From: Nostoc sp. JL34
GTDB taxonomy: Bacteria > Cyanobacteriota > Cyanobacteriia > Cyanobacteriales > Nostocaceae
Direction of reading: 5' to 3'
Assembly: GCF_017114945.1 (NCBI RefSeq)
Contig: NZ_JABXKQ010000108.1
Coordinates: 1 to 64,000, forward strand
DNA: 64,000 nt
In this document: positions 34,422 through 44,114 of the stretch, piece by piece
Layout of the letters: each line of letters begins with the position of its first letter
Position numbering within the stretch: position 1 is the stretch's first letter
The notes under the pieces: model-generated
Told to the model about the DNA's origin: nothing
Database searches by the model: none
Seen by the model: the letters and a program-made list of their open reading frames with translations, nothing else
Program-made: the position numbers and the translations under genes

Positions 34422-36617
34422 ATGAAAACTCACTACAGGAAAGGTAAAGCGTTCCCATTACAGATTGTTCTTGTTGTTCCCTTCGTGATCCAAATTTTTG
34501 GAGCAGTTAGTTTAGTGGGTTATTTGTCCTTTAAAAATGGACAAAGAGCAGTTAACGATCTAGCAGAACAGTTGATAGATCGTACCACTGAGGTAGTGGA
34601 TGAACACCTGAAGTCTTATCTTTCCATTCCGCAAACCCTTAATCAGATTAACGCAGATGCCATTGGCAGGGGAATATTGGATGTGCGCGATCGCCAAACC
34701 CTTGGCAAGTATTTTTGGGATCAAATGCAGGCTTATGACTTGACTTATATTGGTATTGGACTAACAACGGGTGAGGGGCTAGGAGCCGCTCGTTATGATG
34801 GCAAGACGATTACCATTGATGATTGGACTGCCAAGCTTCCGAATAATACTTCTACATATACTATAGATAATCAAGGTAATCGAACTCAGGTGAATGCTCG
34901 ATGGACTTGGAACAATTTCAGTGAATCTTGGTATACCCAACCCATCGCCGCCGATAAACCTATTTGGGGGAAGATTGTAACTGCAAATTTGCCAACAGGG
35001 CCTTACATTAGTGCCTCTGCCAGTCGCCCGATCTATGATTTGCAAAATCGTTTACTGGGAATGATTGCAACGGATATTCACCTGCTGAAACTCAGCGATT
35101 TTTTACGCAGTTTGAATATTAGTCAATCTGGGCGGGTGTTCCTTTTGGAGCGGGATGGCACATTAATCGCCAGTTCTGGTACAGAAAAGCCTTTTGTTGT
35201 CGTCAATCAGGACATCCGGCGATTGCGGGCGATTGACAGTTCTGATCCCATAATCCAGAATGTTGCCAAATACCTCCAAAAGTTCAATGGGTTTAGATCC
35301 ATCACCCAAGACACAGATTTTCAAATTGAGGTGCAAGGAAAACGGCATTTTGTTGATGCTATACCTTGGCGTGACAAGTATGGCTTGGATTGGCTGGTGG
35401 TAGTGAGTGTGCCAGAAAACGCATTTATGGCGCAAATTAACGCCAACACGCATACCACGATCGCGCTTTGTTTTGGCGCATTAGTTGTTGCCTCGGTAAT
35501 GGGTGTGTTTACCTCTCATTGGATTGTACGCCCAATTCTCCGCCTGAATTGGGCAAGTGAGGCAATGGCATCTGGTAATTTAACTCAGACAGTAGAAACT
35601 AGCAGTATTCAAGAACTTAATACCCTGTCTAACTCTTTCAACTATATGGCAGGGCAATTGCACGAATCCTTTACTGCCTTAGAGAAAAGCAAGGAAGAAC
35701 TAGAAGATCGCGTAGAAGAGCGCACCACTGAACTCAAAAAGGCCTTAGAGGAATTGCAGCGCACTCAATTTCAAGTTATTCAAAGTGAAAAAATGTCTAG
35801 TCTGGGACAACTAGTTGCTGGAGTCGCCCACGAAATTAATAATCCAGTCAACTTTATTCATGGCAATCTCGTTCATGTGGAAGAATATACTCAGAATTTA
35901 TTAGCGTTTGTGCAGTTGTATCAGCAGTACAATCCTAACCCTGCTGCTGAAATTCAAACCCTTGCCGAAGACATCGATCTGGAGTTTTTGCAGGAAGACT
36001 TGCCAAAAATGTTGTCTTCTATGAAAGTGGGCACCGAGCGTATTCGCCAGATTGTACTGTCGCTGCGAAACTTCTCTCGCATCGACGAAGCGGAATTCAA
36101 AAGCGTCGATATTCATGAGGGCATCGACAGCACCCTAATGATTTTACAACACCGCCTCAAAGCTAAACAAGAACAACCTGAAATTGAGGTGATCAAAGAC
36201 TACGGCGCTGTACCCCTAGTAGAATGCTATGCGGGACAACTCAATCAGGTGTTTATGAATATTTTAGTGAATGCCATTGATGCGTTAGAAGAAAATAGTG
36301 CCAAGCATACCTATCAAGAGATCGAGGACAATCCCAATCGAATTAAGATTCGGACATCGGTGGTTAATTCAATATGGGTAGAAGTAGCGATCGCTGATAA
36401 TGGAGTTGGTATTTCCAAAGAATTTCAGCAACGAATATTCGATCCCTTTTTCACCACTAAACCCATTGGGAAAGGAACCGGAATGGGTATGTCCATCAGC
36501 TACCAAATCATCACAGAAAAACATGGCGGCAAACTGGAGTGCTTTTCAAATTCTGGAGAAGGAACTGAGTTTATCATTCAGATTCCTCTGCGGCTAAAAG
36601 TTTATCAAGTGGTTTAA
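34422..36617 (+). CDS. Membrane sensor histidine kinase, Cache-HAMP-HisKA-HATPase
   Basis: 731 residues. One helix at 14-36 (IVLVVPFVIQIFGAVSLVGY) and one at ~345-367 flank a periplasmic double-Cache domain (DLTYIGIGLTTGEGLGAARYDGK, SASRPIYDLQNRLLGMIATDI). HAMP (VRPILRLNWASEAMASGNL) and a coiled coil (EERTTELKKALEELQRTQ) lead to the H box SLGQLVAGVAHEINNPVNF, with His470 as phosphoacceptor. Later boxes are NQVFMNILVNAIDAL (N), VAIADNGVGIS (G1), IFDPFFTTKPIGKGTGMGMSIS (F/G2). All catalytic boxes are intact. The ligand and response regulator are unknown; no regulator is adjacent. Confidence 0.93.
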   Translation: MKTHYRKGKAFPLQIVLVVPFVIQIFGAVSLVGYLSFKNGQRAVNDLAEQLIDRTTEVVDEHLKSYLSIPQTLNQINADAIGRGILDVRDRQTLGKYFWDQMQAYDLTYIGIGLTTGEGLGAARYDGKTITIDDWTAKLPNNTSTYTIDNQGNRTQVNARWTWNNFSESWYTQPIAADKPIWGKIVTANLPTGPYISASASRPIYDLQNRLLGMIATDIHLLKLSDFLRSLNISQSGRVFLLERDGTLIASSGTEKPFVVVNQDIRRLRAIDSSDPIIQNVAKYLQKFNGFRSITQDTDFQIEVQGKRHFVDAIPWRDKYGLDWLVVVSVPENAFMAQINANTHTTIALCFGALVVASVMGVFTSHWIVRPILRLNWASEAMASGNLTQTVETSSIQELNTLSNSFNYMAGQLHESFTALEKSKEELEDRVEERTTELKKALEELQRTQFQVIQSEKMSSLGQLVAGVAHEINNPVNFIHGNLVHVEEYTQNLLAFVQLYQQYNPNPAAEIQTLAEDIDLEFLQEDLPKMLSSMKVGTERIRQIVLSLRNFSRIDEAEFKSVDIHEGIDSTLMILQHRLKAKQEQPEIEVIKDYGAVPLVECYAGQLNQVFMNILVNAIDALEENSAKHTYQEIEDNPNRIKIRTSVVNSIWVEVAIADNGVGISKEFQQRIFDPFFTTKPIGKGTGMGMSISYQIITEKHGGKLECFSNSGEGTEFIIQIPLRLKVYQVV

Positions 36618-36619
36618 CT

Positions 36620-36753
36620 AATTCGTAATTCGTAATTTTTGGCTGGAATTTCCCAACTTTTGAAGACGCACTCACGTCCGTCTATACGTGCCTTTGTTTC
36701 AGTCTGAGTCTAAATTACCTTATGCAACACTCTTTAATTACGAATTACGAATT
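36620..36753. repeat. Inverted short tandem repeats after the kinase gene
   Basis: AATTCGTAATTCGTAATT (36620-36637) and its exact reverse complement (36736-36753) flank about 98 bases. The same heptamer type occurs in the fdxN-nifS spacer and at 20585-20602. The pair may fold as a terminator. Confidence 0.65.
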
Positions 36754-36949
36754 ATTCTAATTATGCCTATCTACTTTATCTGTTGCTGGCTAAAAAACTT
36801 CTTAGCCATGCCGTAACTCAATACTTGTTTCACTGACAATCTAGAAGTGGAATTGTCAAGTCATCTAAGTAGTAGTATAATACACGAGGTTTGGGCGCTA
36901 ACACACCACACAGCTAAACAGATACTTAAATAAGTAGTCTAAAAAATCT

Positions 36950-37597
36950 ATGCAGATAAATCAGGTGATTGAAACCTACGATCAGGCATCAGTGGATTAT
37001 GACGCAATTCTGAGGCGTTACTGGCATATTGAGCGCGAACCCCTAATTGCTTCCTTGCAGCTGAAGCCAGGACAAACTGTACTTGATGCTGCGGTAGGAA
37101 CAGGTCTTAATCTTTCAGCCTATCCTGATGGTGTACATGTCGTCGGTGTTGATCTTTCTCATAAGATGATGGATGAAGCACGTAAAAAGCACGTATCCGC
37201 AGACATCACCTTCAAGGTATCGGATCTCTGCAATCTGGATTTTCCTGATAATAGCTTTGATGCAGCAGCGTCGGGATTTACCCTCTGTGTCGTTAACGAT
37301 CCAGTCCATGCTCTTGCAGAGATCCTGCGAGTTACCAAACCTGGTGCATTTATTGCCATTCTCGATTACTGTAAATCACAAGATCCAGAGATTCAGAAAT
37401 GGCAAGAGTTAATAGCTGATGCAGCTTCACAGCTAGGCTTCCCCACTGGCAAGATCAAGTGGGATGCATTGATGGATTATGACGAATTGATTTACAACAG
37501 TAACCTTCCCATTGAAGTCCTTGCAGACGATCGCACAGAAAGTCCAAACCCGTTCTCATGTGGTTGTCAATTTCTGCTGAAAAACTCAAAAGGTTAA
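36950..37597 (+). CDS. Class I SAM-dependent methyltransferase
   Basis: 215 residues. Motif I is VLDAAVGTGLNLSAYP, followed by VVGVDLSHKMMDEARKKH (motif post-I) and FPDNSFDAAASGFTLCVVNDP (motif II region), as in the UbiE/Methyltransf_11 group. The substrate cannot be read. A terminator hairpin follows at 37630. Confidence 0.85.
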   Translation: MQINQVIETYDQASVDYDAILRRYWHIEREPLIASLQLKPGQTVLDAAVGTGLNLSAYPDGVHVVGVDLSHKMMDEARKKHVSADITFKVSDLCNLDFPDNSFDAAASGFTLCVVNDPVHALAEILRVTKPGAFIAILDYCKSQDPEIQKWQELIADAASQLGFPTGKIKWDALMDYDELIYNSNLPIEVLADDRTESPNPFSCGCQFLLKNSKG

Positions 37598-37629
37598 AGC
37601 AGTATCGCACTCTTGCAATTTTGTTTTGT

Positions 37630-37651
37630 AGTGAGGGCTAAAGTCCTCACT
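37630..37651 (+). terminator. Terminator hairpin after the methyltransferase gene
   Basis: AGTGAGG (37630-37636) pairs with CCTCACT (37645-37651) and is followed by TTCTTTGG. It lies 32 bases after the stop codon. Confidence 0.6.
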
Positions 37652-37859
37652 TTCTTTGGATTCAGTTAGGATTGAATTGCCGATGGCGGAAATTTATCGC
37701 GGCGTTGTTTTTGAGTAAATATTTTCGTTATATATCTCTGCAACATATATTTTTGTGTAGATCCAGTATCTAGTATAGGTAGTATCAGATATTTGGGATG
37801 TTTGATATGATGACGGTGCATTGCGCTTTGCGACAACACACCCTACAAATATTCGGTTC

Positions 37860-38198
37860 TTAAGAAAACGATGCGATCGCTTCTTGCTCGTCGTCATAAA
37901 CGTCAAAGACTGTAATTAATTGGGTTATGGTCAGAATATCCTGAACTTTAGAGGGAAGATTAGATAATTTAAGCTTTCCTCCCCGATTTTGTGCAGTGGT
38001 GTAAGCTGAAACTAGTTCGCCTATACCAGAAGAGTCTATTGTAGTAACCCCTGCTAAATTGAGTAGGATCTTAGAGGCGCCACTTTCAAGGGCTTGCTGA
38101 ATTGCTTCACGAAGCTGAACATCGCCAACGCCAATGGTTATTTTCCCGTTTGGTTCCAAAATAGTCACGTCTCCTTGACTTCTTTTATTTATTTGCAC
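37860..38198 (-). CDS. STAS domain anti-sigma factor antagonist
   Basis: 112 residues, a single STAS domain: VTILEPNGKITIGVGDVQLREAI, then KILLNLAGVTTIDSSGIGELVSAYTTAQNRGG. The serine in IDSSGIGEL is the usual phosphorylation site of SpoIIAA-type antagonists. It would bind or release a partner-switching kinase or anti-sigma factor; none is adjacent. The C-terminus TVFDVYDDEQEAIASF is typical. Confidence 0.92.
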   Translation of the reverse strand: MQINKRSQGDVTILEPNGKITIGVGDVQLREAIQQALESGASKILLNLAGVTTIDSSGIGELVSAYTTAQNRGGKLKLSNLPSKVQDILTITQLITVFDVYDDEQEAIASFS

Positions 38199-38387
38199 GT
38201 CTATAATCTCCTTAAGTACGTAGATGGATTACGCTTAAAACTCTTCGCTAGATTTTATTACGAAGTGATAGCTTTGATACCCAGAAATGTTGAACGGTGA
38301 TATAAAACTTTACGTACTCAGTAATAAATATCACAGGTCATATCATGAGCGGTGCGATCGCCTGTGTTCTTCCCAAATTGCGCCTAG

Positions 38388-38837
38388 TTGGACACCAATA
38401 CTGTTAATTCTGTCAGAATTGAAATCAAAAAAGTTGTACTTCAAAACTTCAAGAATCGTTCTCCTGAAGATATACATTCTAGGATAACAGATATTTCTCT
38501 TGATATTATTACTGCTGGATTTAAAAGTAGAGAGTTATTCTCAGGAAATATTGATCGAGATGAAATTACAAAGACAGCTAGGAAATACGGTTTTTCTTGT
38601 GATACAGATTACTCTAAAACAAGGCATGGTGAAAACTTATACAGTATTATGCGGAACCGTAACGATCTAGCTCATGGAAACAAATCATTTTCTGAAGTTG
38701 GTAAAGATACAAGTATCGGAGACCTTCTAAAATTTAAGGAAGAGGTAATAGAATATATTGGACAGATATTGGAAAATATTGAAAAGTATTTGAATGCGAA
38801 AGAATATTTGGATTCTTCTTGTGTAAGCACTCTTTAA
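38388..38837 (+). CDS. HEPN-domain protein of the MAE_28990/MAE_18760 type, 5'-truncated
   Basis: 149 residues from a TTG right after an in-frame TAG. MRNRNDLAHGNKSF carries the HEPN R-x4-H RNase motif (RNDLAH), preceded by ENLYSI and followed by a helical end, as in the MAE_28990/MAE_18760-like family. Family members usually have 60-80 more N-terminal residues, so the gene probably lost its 5' end. It converges with the DNA methyltransferase gene, overlapping by four bases. This family often neighbours Dcm-type methyltransferases in cyanobacteria. Confidence 0.65.
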   Translation: MDTNTVNSVRIEIKKVVLQNFKNRSPEDIHSRITDISLDIITAGFKSRELFSGNIDRDEITKTARKYGFSCDTDYSKTRHGENLYSIMRNRNDLAHGNKSFSEVGKDTSIGDLLKFKEEVIEYIGQILENIEKYLNAKEYLDSSCVSTL

Positions 38838-39874
38838 ATAACTTGATTGATATGTTGCAGAATGCTTTGAGCAATAACTTTACCTAGTTTGACAGGAACA
38901 GCGTTTCCAATTAATCTTCCTACATGAGCAAACACAACAGGTTCATCAGTGGCTACAAATTCATAATCTGCTGGAAAAGTTTGTAATAATGCTGCTTCTC
39001 TAAGAGATATAGCCCGGTCTTGTTCAGGATGTCCAAAGCGTCCATTACCGAAACCAAAGCACTGTGTAGTGATGGTTGGGCTAGGCTGATCCCATTCCAT
39101 CCTACCGTATACTCCTGAATAATTTTTACCACTGGTTTTCGTGTGACATTTAGCTATTAAATCTTTAGACCAATCACGCCAAGTTCCACCAGGTTTGGAA
39201 GCACGGATACGTTGAAGATTTAAAGGAGATAATTTACTGCATTGATGAAGTCTATCAGTTTTAGATGCTTGACCTGCCAAAAGAGGTTCAAGATGTCCGA
39301 TTGTTTTACGTACTGTTCTGCATTTTTTGGTATTATGGATGGGTTTAATCAAGTCAATTTTACCGAACTTTGAAGCAAGAAGAACTAAACGTTTTCGAGT
39401 TTGAGGAATTCCATAATCTGAACAATTAACTTCGTAAGTTTCAAATGAATAGTTTAAATCCTCTAACTGCTGGATAAATTCATAAAAAACTGAGTGGTAC
39501 TTTAGCTGAAGTACGTTTTCCATCGAAACAATTTCAGGTTTGCACTCCTGCACAAGACGAGCAAAATCTTGCACAAGCTTCCATTTCGATTCTTTATCCG
39601 TGTAACGTCTTGAGTAGCTTGAAAAAGGTTGACAAGGGGCACAACCTGCTAAGACCTTAACACTACTGGCAGAAAAATGTTTTGCCAAATCAGAGCCGTT
39701 AACATGCTCCACATCTTCTAGTATGAATTCTGCTTTAGTGTTGTGTTCGTATGGAAATTGACACGCTGGATCAATATCATATCCAGCTCTAACTGGAAGA
39801 CCTGCTTGCTCAAACCCATAAGTAAGTCCACCTACACCACAAAACAGATCAACTGTAGAGATGCTGTCAGCCAT
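38834..39874 (-). CDS. DNA (cytosine-5-)-methyltransferase
   Basis: 346 residues with the C5 methylase motifs in order: I VDLFCGVGGLTYGFEQAG, IV LAGCAPCQPFSSYSRR (catalytic Cys in PCQ), VI EIVSMENVLQLK, VIII QTRKRLVLLAS, and X GRLIGNAVPVKLGKVIAQSI, with a recognition region between VIII and IX. It transfers methyl from SAM to cytosine C5. The sequence recognised is not predictable here. No restriction endonuclease is next to it; the HEPN fragment is the only partner. It may be an orphan methylase or the remainder of a restriction system on the element. Confidence 0.92.
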   Translation of the reverse strand: MADSISTVDLFCGVGGLTYGFEQAGLPVRAGYDIDPACQFPYEHNTKAEFILEDVEHVNGSDLAKHFSASSVKVLAGCAPCQPFSSYSRRYTDKESKWKLVQDFARLVQECKPEIVSMENVLQLKYHSVFYEFIQQLEDLNYSFETYEVNCSDYGIPQTRKRLVLLASKFGKIDLIKPIHNTKKCRTVRKTIGHLEPLLAGQASKTDRLHQCSKLSPLNLQRIRASKPGGTWRDWSKDLIAKCHTKTSGKNYSGVYGRMEWDQPSPTITTQCFGFGNGRFGHPEQDRAISLREAALLQTFPADYEFVATDEPVVFAHVGRLIGNAVPVKLGKVIAQSILQHINQVI

Positions 39875-40013
39875 TCACTTCCTCTTCTTGTTGGTATATA
39901 GTAACCAACGAGCTAGTCTAGCCTATTTGCTATACGGACTACAAGATAGCGAGTTAGCAGATTTACTTTTAAGTAGATCCGACAACCCTATTTTAGCTTA
40001 TTTATGAGCAAAT

Positions 40014-41432
40014 TCAACTATGCTTGTAAACCATCTCCATTTTCATTTTCTCAATATCAAGTTTCAACTTCTCATTCTCCATTCTCAACTTAGCATTCTC
40101 CTCTCTAATCAAGTCAACTTCATTCCTCTTACTCAAAGCCTGATTAATTGCCAACTTCCGCATATCTAGCGAAAACCAACGCTGATAAGTTTGGGTGTGA
40201 ACCTGCACACTATGCCCCAAATTATCAGCCGCAGCTTTAATTGGTATCCCCAAAATATGCGCCCGAATTGCCCAAGCATGACGTAAATCATAAGGTTTAA
40301 AATCCAATCCTATCTTACGGAACCACCAACTAACTCGCTGTGTTAACGCTGTTATCTCAGCATGATTAGTGTTATCTTTTTTTGCGATCGCACTCCCCAA
40401 CATCTCTAAATATTTCGGATTTCTCAAATCAAAATCCTCAATCCATTGCCGATGTAATGGCAATGCTTGTCTCTCACCAGTTTTAGAATCTTTATGAACT
40501 TTCCATGTCAAATCTATATTTTCTTGACTCAACCACCAAGCAATATCGGGATTAATAAAAAGTTCTCGTGGACGTAAACCAAAAACTGCTAACATTCCAT
40601 ACGTCCAGCGCCAAAGTTGCCAGCTATCTTGAACATTCTGATTAACTTGATTACCTCTATTATGTTGATAATCTTCAAACTTGATAATTCCCTCAGATAT
40701 TTCCGTATCTGTCGGTATATTTCGGGAATTCTTATCCGGCATTTTAGAATATTTAGATAAATCAATTTCGATATTGAATGTCATACAAAATGCTGCGATC
40801 GCTCTAGCTGCATTATACTTAGCCCATTCTTTATCGATTTGCTCAATTGAACTTATCAGATTTTCAGCAGTTGCCAAATCTTGAGGATTGGTAAATCTCT
40901 TGGTACGAGAAAAGTAATAAAAAAAAGTATGTTCGCTTTTAGTTGTGCGTTTATGAGTTTTAAAATACTCTTCTTCAAATTTTTCAAGCAATTCTCCTAC
41001 AGTTTGAAAATCTTTTCTAATTGCTTCATTTCCTAAATATTTATCATTCCATTCAAACGTTTTACGAGCAATTAACTTCCCTAATTCATAAGATTCTTCC
41101 TCAGCCGTCTTGAGTCCATCCAAGTTAGCGGGAATATTCAAACTGAGATTGTATTGCTTTCTCCCAGTTCCATTGCTATCTTTGTCTCCCGGTTTAATTG
41201 GTAACGTCGCCCGTAATTGCAGACTTCCATTCGATTCCCTAATTGTCACCTTTGCTTTTGCAGATTTCAAACGCAGATTAACTTTCTCTAATTCCAGTAG
41301 TACTTTCGTTCTCATGTGTTCTTTTTGCTGCTGTGCTTGCAAACTTGAGCCAAGAAAACTGCCATCGGTAGATGAAACTGGCTCCAAGTCCGCAAAAGCT
41401 TGTTGATACTTGTCTTGACCCTGATTATGCAT
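40014..41432 (-). CDS. xisA: nifD element site-specific recombinase XisA
   Basis: 472 residues, the length of XisA. It is a tyrosine recombinase: LRPRE (Arg287/289), KVHKDSKTGERQALPL (the conserved lysine region), YDLRHAWAIRA (around 384) and LGHSVQVHTQTYQRW (His407, nucleophile Tyr416). A long charged C-terminal coiled coil (AKLRMENEKLKLDIEKMKMEM) follows. The start lies 119 bases from the right repeat, facing into the element, as in Anabaena. It excises the 17.7-kb element and restores nifD. All catalytic residues appear present, so the element is probably active. Confidence 0.95.
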   Translation of the reverse strand: MHNQGQDKYQQAFADLEPVSSTDGSFLGSSLQAQQQKEHMRTKVLLELEKVNLRLKSAKAKVTIRESNGSLQLRATLPIKPGDKDSNGTGRKQYNLSLNIPANLDGLKTAEEESYELGKLIARKTFEWNDKYLGNEAIRKDFQTVGELLEKFEEEYFKTHKRTTKSEHTFFYYFSRTKRFTNPQDLATAENLISSIEQIDKEWAKYNAARAIAAFCMTFNIEIDLSKYSKMPDKNSRNIPTDTEISEGIIKFEDYQHNRGNQVNQNVQDSWQLWRWTYGMLAVFGLRPRELFINPDIAWWLSQENIDLTWKVHKDSKTGERQALPLHRQWIEDFDLRNPKYLEMLGSAIAKKDNTNHAEITALTQRVSWWFRKIGLDFKPYDLRHAWAIRAHILGIPIKAAADNLGHSVQVHTQTYQRWFSLDMRKLAINQALSKRNEVDLIREENAKLRMENEKLKLDIEKMKMEMVYKHS

Positions 41433-41550
41433 CTCTGTGTTTTTAGCCTATATTTAGCCTAAAAATAAATGTGTTGTGAGCGAACAATGTTTATCGCTGA
41501 CACTGTTTACTACAAACATTAGGCTGTTGAAAAGAATTAAACCATAAAAA

Positions 41551-41561
41551 GGATTACTCCG
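41551..41561 (+). other. Right direct repeat of the nifD element
   Basis: GGATTACTCCG, identical to 23814-23824. It is followed directly by nifD sequence (GCCCTTATCACGG). Confidence 0.95.
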
Positions 41562-41710
41562 GCCCTTATCACGGTTACGATGGTTTCGCCATCTTTGCTC
41601 GCGACATGGACTTGGCACTCAACAGCCCAACCTGGTCATTAATTGGCGCTCCTTGGAATGAAAAAGCTCAGGCTAAGAAGGCTGAAGCTAAGGCTAAGGC
41701 TGCCGTCTAG
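41551..41710 (+). CDS. nifD: Nitrogenase MoFe protein alpha chain, 3' segment
   Basis: The last 49 codons of nifD after the repeat: [20 protein letters not shown], then [20 protein letters not shown] and the stop TAG at 41708-41710. It has no start of its own and is read only after excision of the element. Confidence 0.95.
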
Positions 41711-41741
41711 GGAAATGGGAGAGAGCGATAAGTAAGGATAA

Positions 41742-41762
41742 CCTGGGGCTAAAACCCCCAGG
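41742..41762 (+). promoter_or_regulatory. nifD-nifK intergenic stem-loop
   Basis: CCTGGGG (41742-41748) pairs with CCCCAGG (41756-41762), loop CTAAAAC. It lies 31 bases after the nifD stop. TCCAAAATTCAAAA-type repeats follow to about 41840. It may protect the mRNA end. Confidence 0.5.
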
Positions 41763-41927
41763 GGGGAGTTGGGAATCCAAAATTCAAAACTGAAAAATTA
41801 AAAATTTCTTTTGATTTTTGCATTTTGAATTTTGAATCATATTCCCACCTCCCTTGCACAGACGCGATTAATCGCGTCTCTCCCACCTCAATCAGTAAAA
41901 GAATTCAGTAAGCTTGGAGATCCAGAA

Positions 41928-43232
41928 ATGCCTCAGAATCCAGAAAAAATTCAAGACCACGTAGAGTTATTCCACCAACCAGAGTACCAACAGCTGTTTG
42001 AAAACAAAAAGCAGTTTGAAAATGGTCACGAACCCGAAGAAGTACAACGGGTTGCAGAGTGGACAAAGGGTTGGGATTATCGTGAAAAGAACTTCGCTCG
42101 GGAAGCTTTAACCGTCAACCCCGCTAAAGGTTGTCAACCATTGGGAGCAATCTTTGCTGCTGTAGGTTTTGAAGGTACTCTACCTTTCGTTCAAGGTTCT
42201 CAAGGTTGCGTTGCTTATTTCCGCACCCACTTAACCCGTCACTACAAAGAACCATTCTCTGGTGTATCTTCTTCAATGACTGAAGATGCAGCCGTGTTTG
42301 GTGGTCTGCAAAACATGATTGACGGCTTGGCGAACTCTTACCAACTCTACAAGCCTAAGATGATCGCTGTCTGCACCACCTGTATGGCAGAAGTAATTGG
42401 TGATGACTTACAGTCTTTCATCAACAACGCCAAGGAAGCTGGTTCAGTTCCTCAAGATTTCCCAGTCCCCTACGCTCACACTCCTAGCTTTGTTGGTTCC
42501 CACATCACTGGTTACGACAACATGATGAAGGGAATTCTTTCTAACTTGACCGCAGGTCATAAGAAAGAAACCAGCAATGGTAAAATCAACTTCATCCCAG
42601 GTTTTGACACCTACGTAGGTAACAACCGCGAAATCAAACGGATTGCTTCCTTGTTCGGCTTTGACTACACCATTCTAGCCGACAACAGCGACTACCTCGA
42701 TTCACCAAACACAGGTGAGTTCGATATGTATCCAGGTGGTACAAAGCTGGAAGATGCCGCAGATTCAATAAATGCTAAAGCTACAATCGCTCTGCAAGCA
42801 CACTCCACCCTCAAAACCCGCGAGTACATCGAAAAAGAGTGGAAGCAACCAACCTCAGTTTCCCGTCCTTGGGGCATTAAAGGTACTGATGAGTTCTTGA
42901 TGAAACTCAGCGAACTGAGTGGTATACCCATTCCTCAAGAATTGGAAATCGAACGCGGTCGGGCTGTTGATGCCATGACTGACTCCCATTCATGGATTCA
43001 CGGCAAGCGCTTCGCTATCTACGGCGAACCAGATTTAGTATACAGCGTAGTTGGCTTTATGCTGGAAATGGGTGCTGAACCTGTGCATATCTTGGTTCAC
43101 AACAGCAACGAAGTATTTGAAGCAGAAATGAAAGAACTGCTTGCTTCTAGCCCCTTCGGTAAGAATGCAACTGTATGGCCTGGTAAAGACTTGTGGCACA
43201 TGCGTTCTCCAATGTGTTTGCTATCAGGCTGA
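41928..43232 (+). CDS. nifK: Nitrogenase MoFe protein beta chain, 5' segment (gene breaks off)
   Basis: From ATG 41928 ([20 protein letters not shown]) the sequence is normal NifK, with P-cluster cysteines in [24 protein letters not shown] and [12 protein letters not shown]. It matches the family through KDLWHMRS (about residue 424). The next residues PMCLLSG-stop do not: NifK should continue ...FTEPVDFFIGNSYGKYLWRD for about 85 more residues. Nothing encoding that end is found up to base 64000. Since the rest of the nif cluster is intact, I infer a second interruption element. The frame is open upstream to 41832, but without family match. Confidence 0.93.
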   Translation: MPQNPEKIQDHVELFHQPEYQQLFENKKQFENGHEPEEVQRVAEWTKGWDYREKNFAREALTVNPAKGCQPLGAIFAAVGFEGTLPFVQGSQGCVAYFRTHLTRHYKEPFSGVSSSMTEDAAVFGGLQNMIDGLANSYQLYKPKMIAVCTTCMAEVIGDDLQSFINNAKEAGSVPQDFPVPYAHTPSFVGSHITGYDNMMKGILSNLTAGHKKETSNGKINFIPGFDTYVGNNREIKRIASLFGFDYTILADNSDYLDSPNTGEFDMYPGGTKLEDAADSINAKATIALQAHSTLKTREYIEKEWKQPTSVSRPWGIKGTDEFLMKLSELSGIPIPQELEIERGRAVDAMTDSHSWIHGKRFAIYGEPDLVYSVVGFMLEMGAEPVHILVHNSNEVFEAEMKELLASSPFGKNATVWPGKDLWHMRSPMCLLSG

Positions 43233-43432
43233 TTAAATATGGCAGCACCTTAAAAAAGATGAATTATCACGACAAGTGTTTGACGATCAGTACCACCATT
43301 GCCTATGCAGTAATTAATGGTATTCAAGCCAAGGGAGAGCGAGGCAAATACACCACAGAACGGATTAAATTTTACTCAACTCATAATCCTTAACTTTTCG
43401 TTACATAACTATAAACTTTTCCGCCAACTTAC

Positions 43433-43864
43433 TTAAAGGATTAAAACTAAAGTTCCCATAACTACTAAACTGGTTCCTAATATCATTTTCAAGCTTAATG
43501 GTTCTCCCAAAAAAATAACCGAAAATAATAAAACTAATACCAAGCTTGATTTATCAATTGGTGCGACAAGGGAGGCTTTTCCTGCTTGTAAAGCTTGGAA
43601 GTAAAATATCCATGATAACCCTGTAGAGACTCCAGATAATAATAAGAAAATCATCGTTCTTTGGGGAATAGCTAAGATATTAACTACATTTCCTTGAAAA
43701 AATACAATTCCCCAAGCAACTACTAAGATGACAACAGTTCGGATTGCTGTTGCTAAATTAGAGTTGACATTTTCTACCCCAATTTTGGCAAAGATAGTTG
43801 TCAATGCTGCAAAGCCAGCCGAAAGTAATGCATATATCCACCATGCTATGGTGTTGTTTTCCAT
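43433..43864 (-). CDS. EamA/DMT family transporter, four- to five-helix type
   Basis: 143 residues from MENNTIAWWIYALLSAGFAAL; an ATG eight codons upstream is possible. One EamA domain: FAALTTIFAKIGVENVNSNLATAIRTVVIL, LLLSGVSTGLSWIFYFQALQAGKASLVAPIDKSSLVLVLLFSVIFLGEPLS. Small half-size members probably act as dimers in the inner membrane. The substrate is unknown. It is the first gene after the nifK break and has no evident tie to the siderophore genes. Confidence 0.88.
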   Translation of the reverse strand: MENNTIAWWIYALLSAGFAALTTIFAKIGVENVNSNLATAIRTVVILVVAWGIVFFQGNVVNILAIPQRTMIFLLLSGVSTGLSWIFYFQALQAGKASLVAPIDKSSLVLVLLFSVIFLGEPLSLKMILGTSLVVMGTLVLIL

Positions 43865-44114
43865 CTTGCCTCCTGGCTGACTAGTCAAAATTAGCAGTGT
43901 TATTTAGGCTGATCTTAGATTAAATTACTCGCTGTAAACTGCGATCGCTTTTCAAAAGAAAGTGCCGTCATGGGATGTCTGCGACGGGCTAGGCCTACAC
44001 CCCAGATATCTCCATAGACTAAGTTTAAACCTAGACACCATCAGGCTTGTAGACTGATTAATGGAGATGTCTACAAACCTGAGAAGTTTGGAAGCGATCG
44101 CAAGTGCTAGCAGC

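Larger units (their letters stand above)
23814..41550. mobile_element. nifD excision element, 17,737 bp
   Basis: Bounded by direct GGATTACTCCG repeats at 23814 and 41551, with a XisA-type recombinase starting 119 bases inside the right end. It is larger than the 11-kb element of Anabaena PCC 7120 and has different cargo. Most cargo genes near the left half face left and those near the middle face right. Gene density is low at 25.6-26.4 kb and 29.8-30.7 kb, where relics and tRNA-like genes lie. In family members the element leaves the chromosome as a circle during heterocyst differentiation; the same is expected here. Confidence 0.95.

Noticed and set aside
43150-43232. Simple frameshift in nifK
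   Set aside because: Neither of the other two frames after 43200 encodes the NifK C-terminus, so a frameshift alone cannot explain the end.
43193-43393. 66-residue frame across the nifK break, considered as a recombinase fragment
   Set aside because: Its first part is nifK read in another frame, and the rest (INGIQAKGERGKYTTERIKF) has no recombinase motif that I can recognise.
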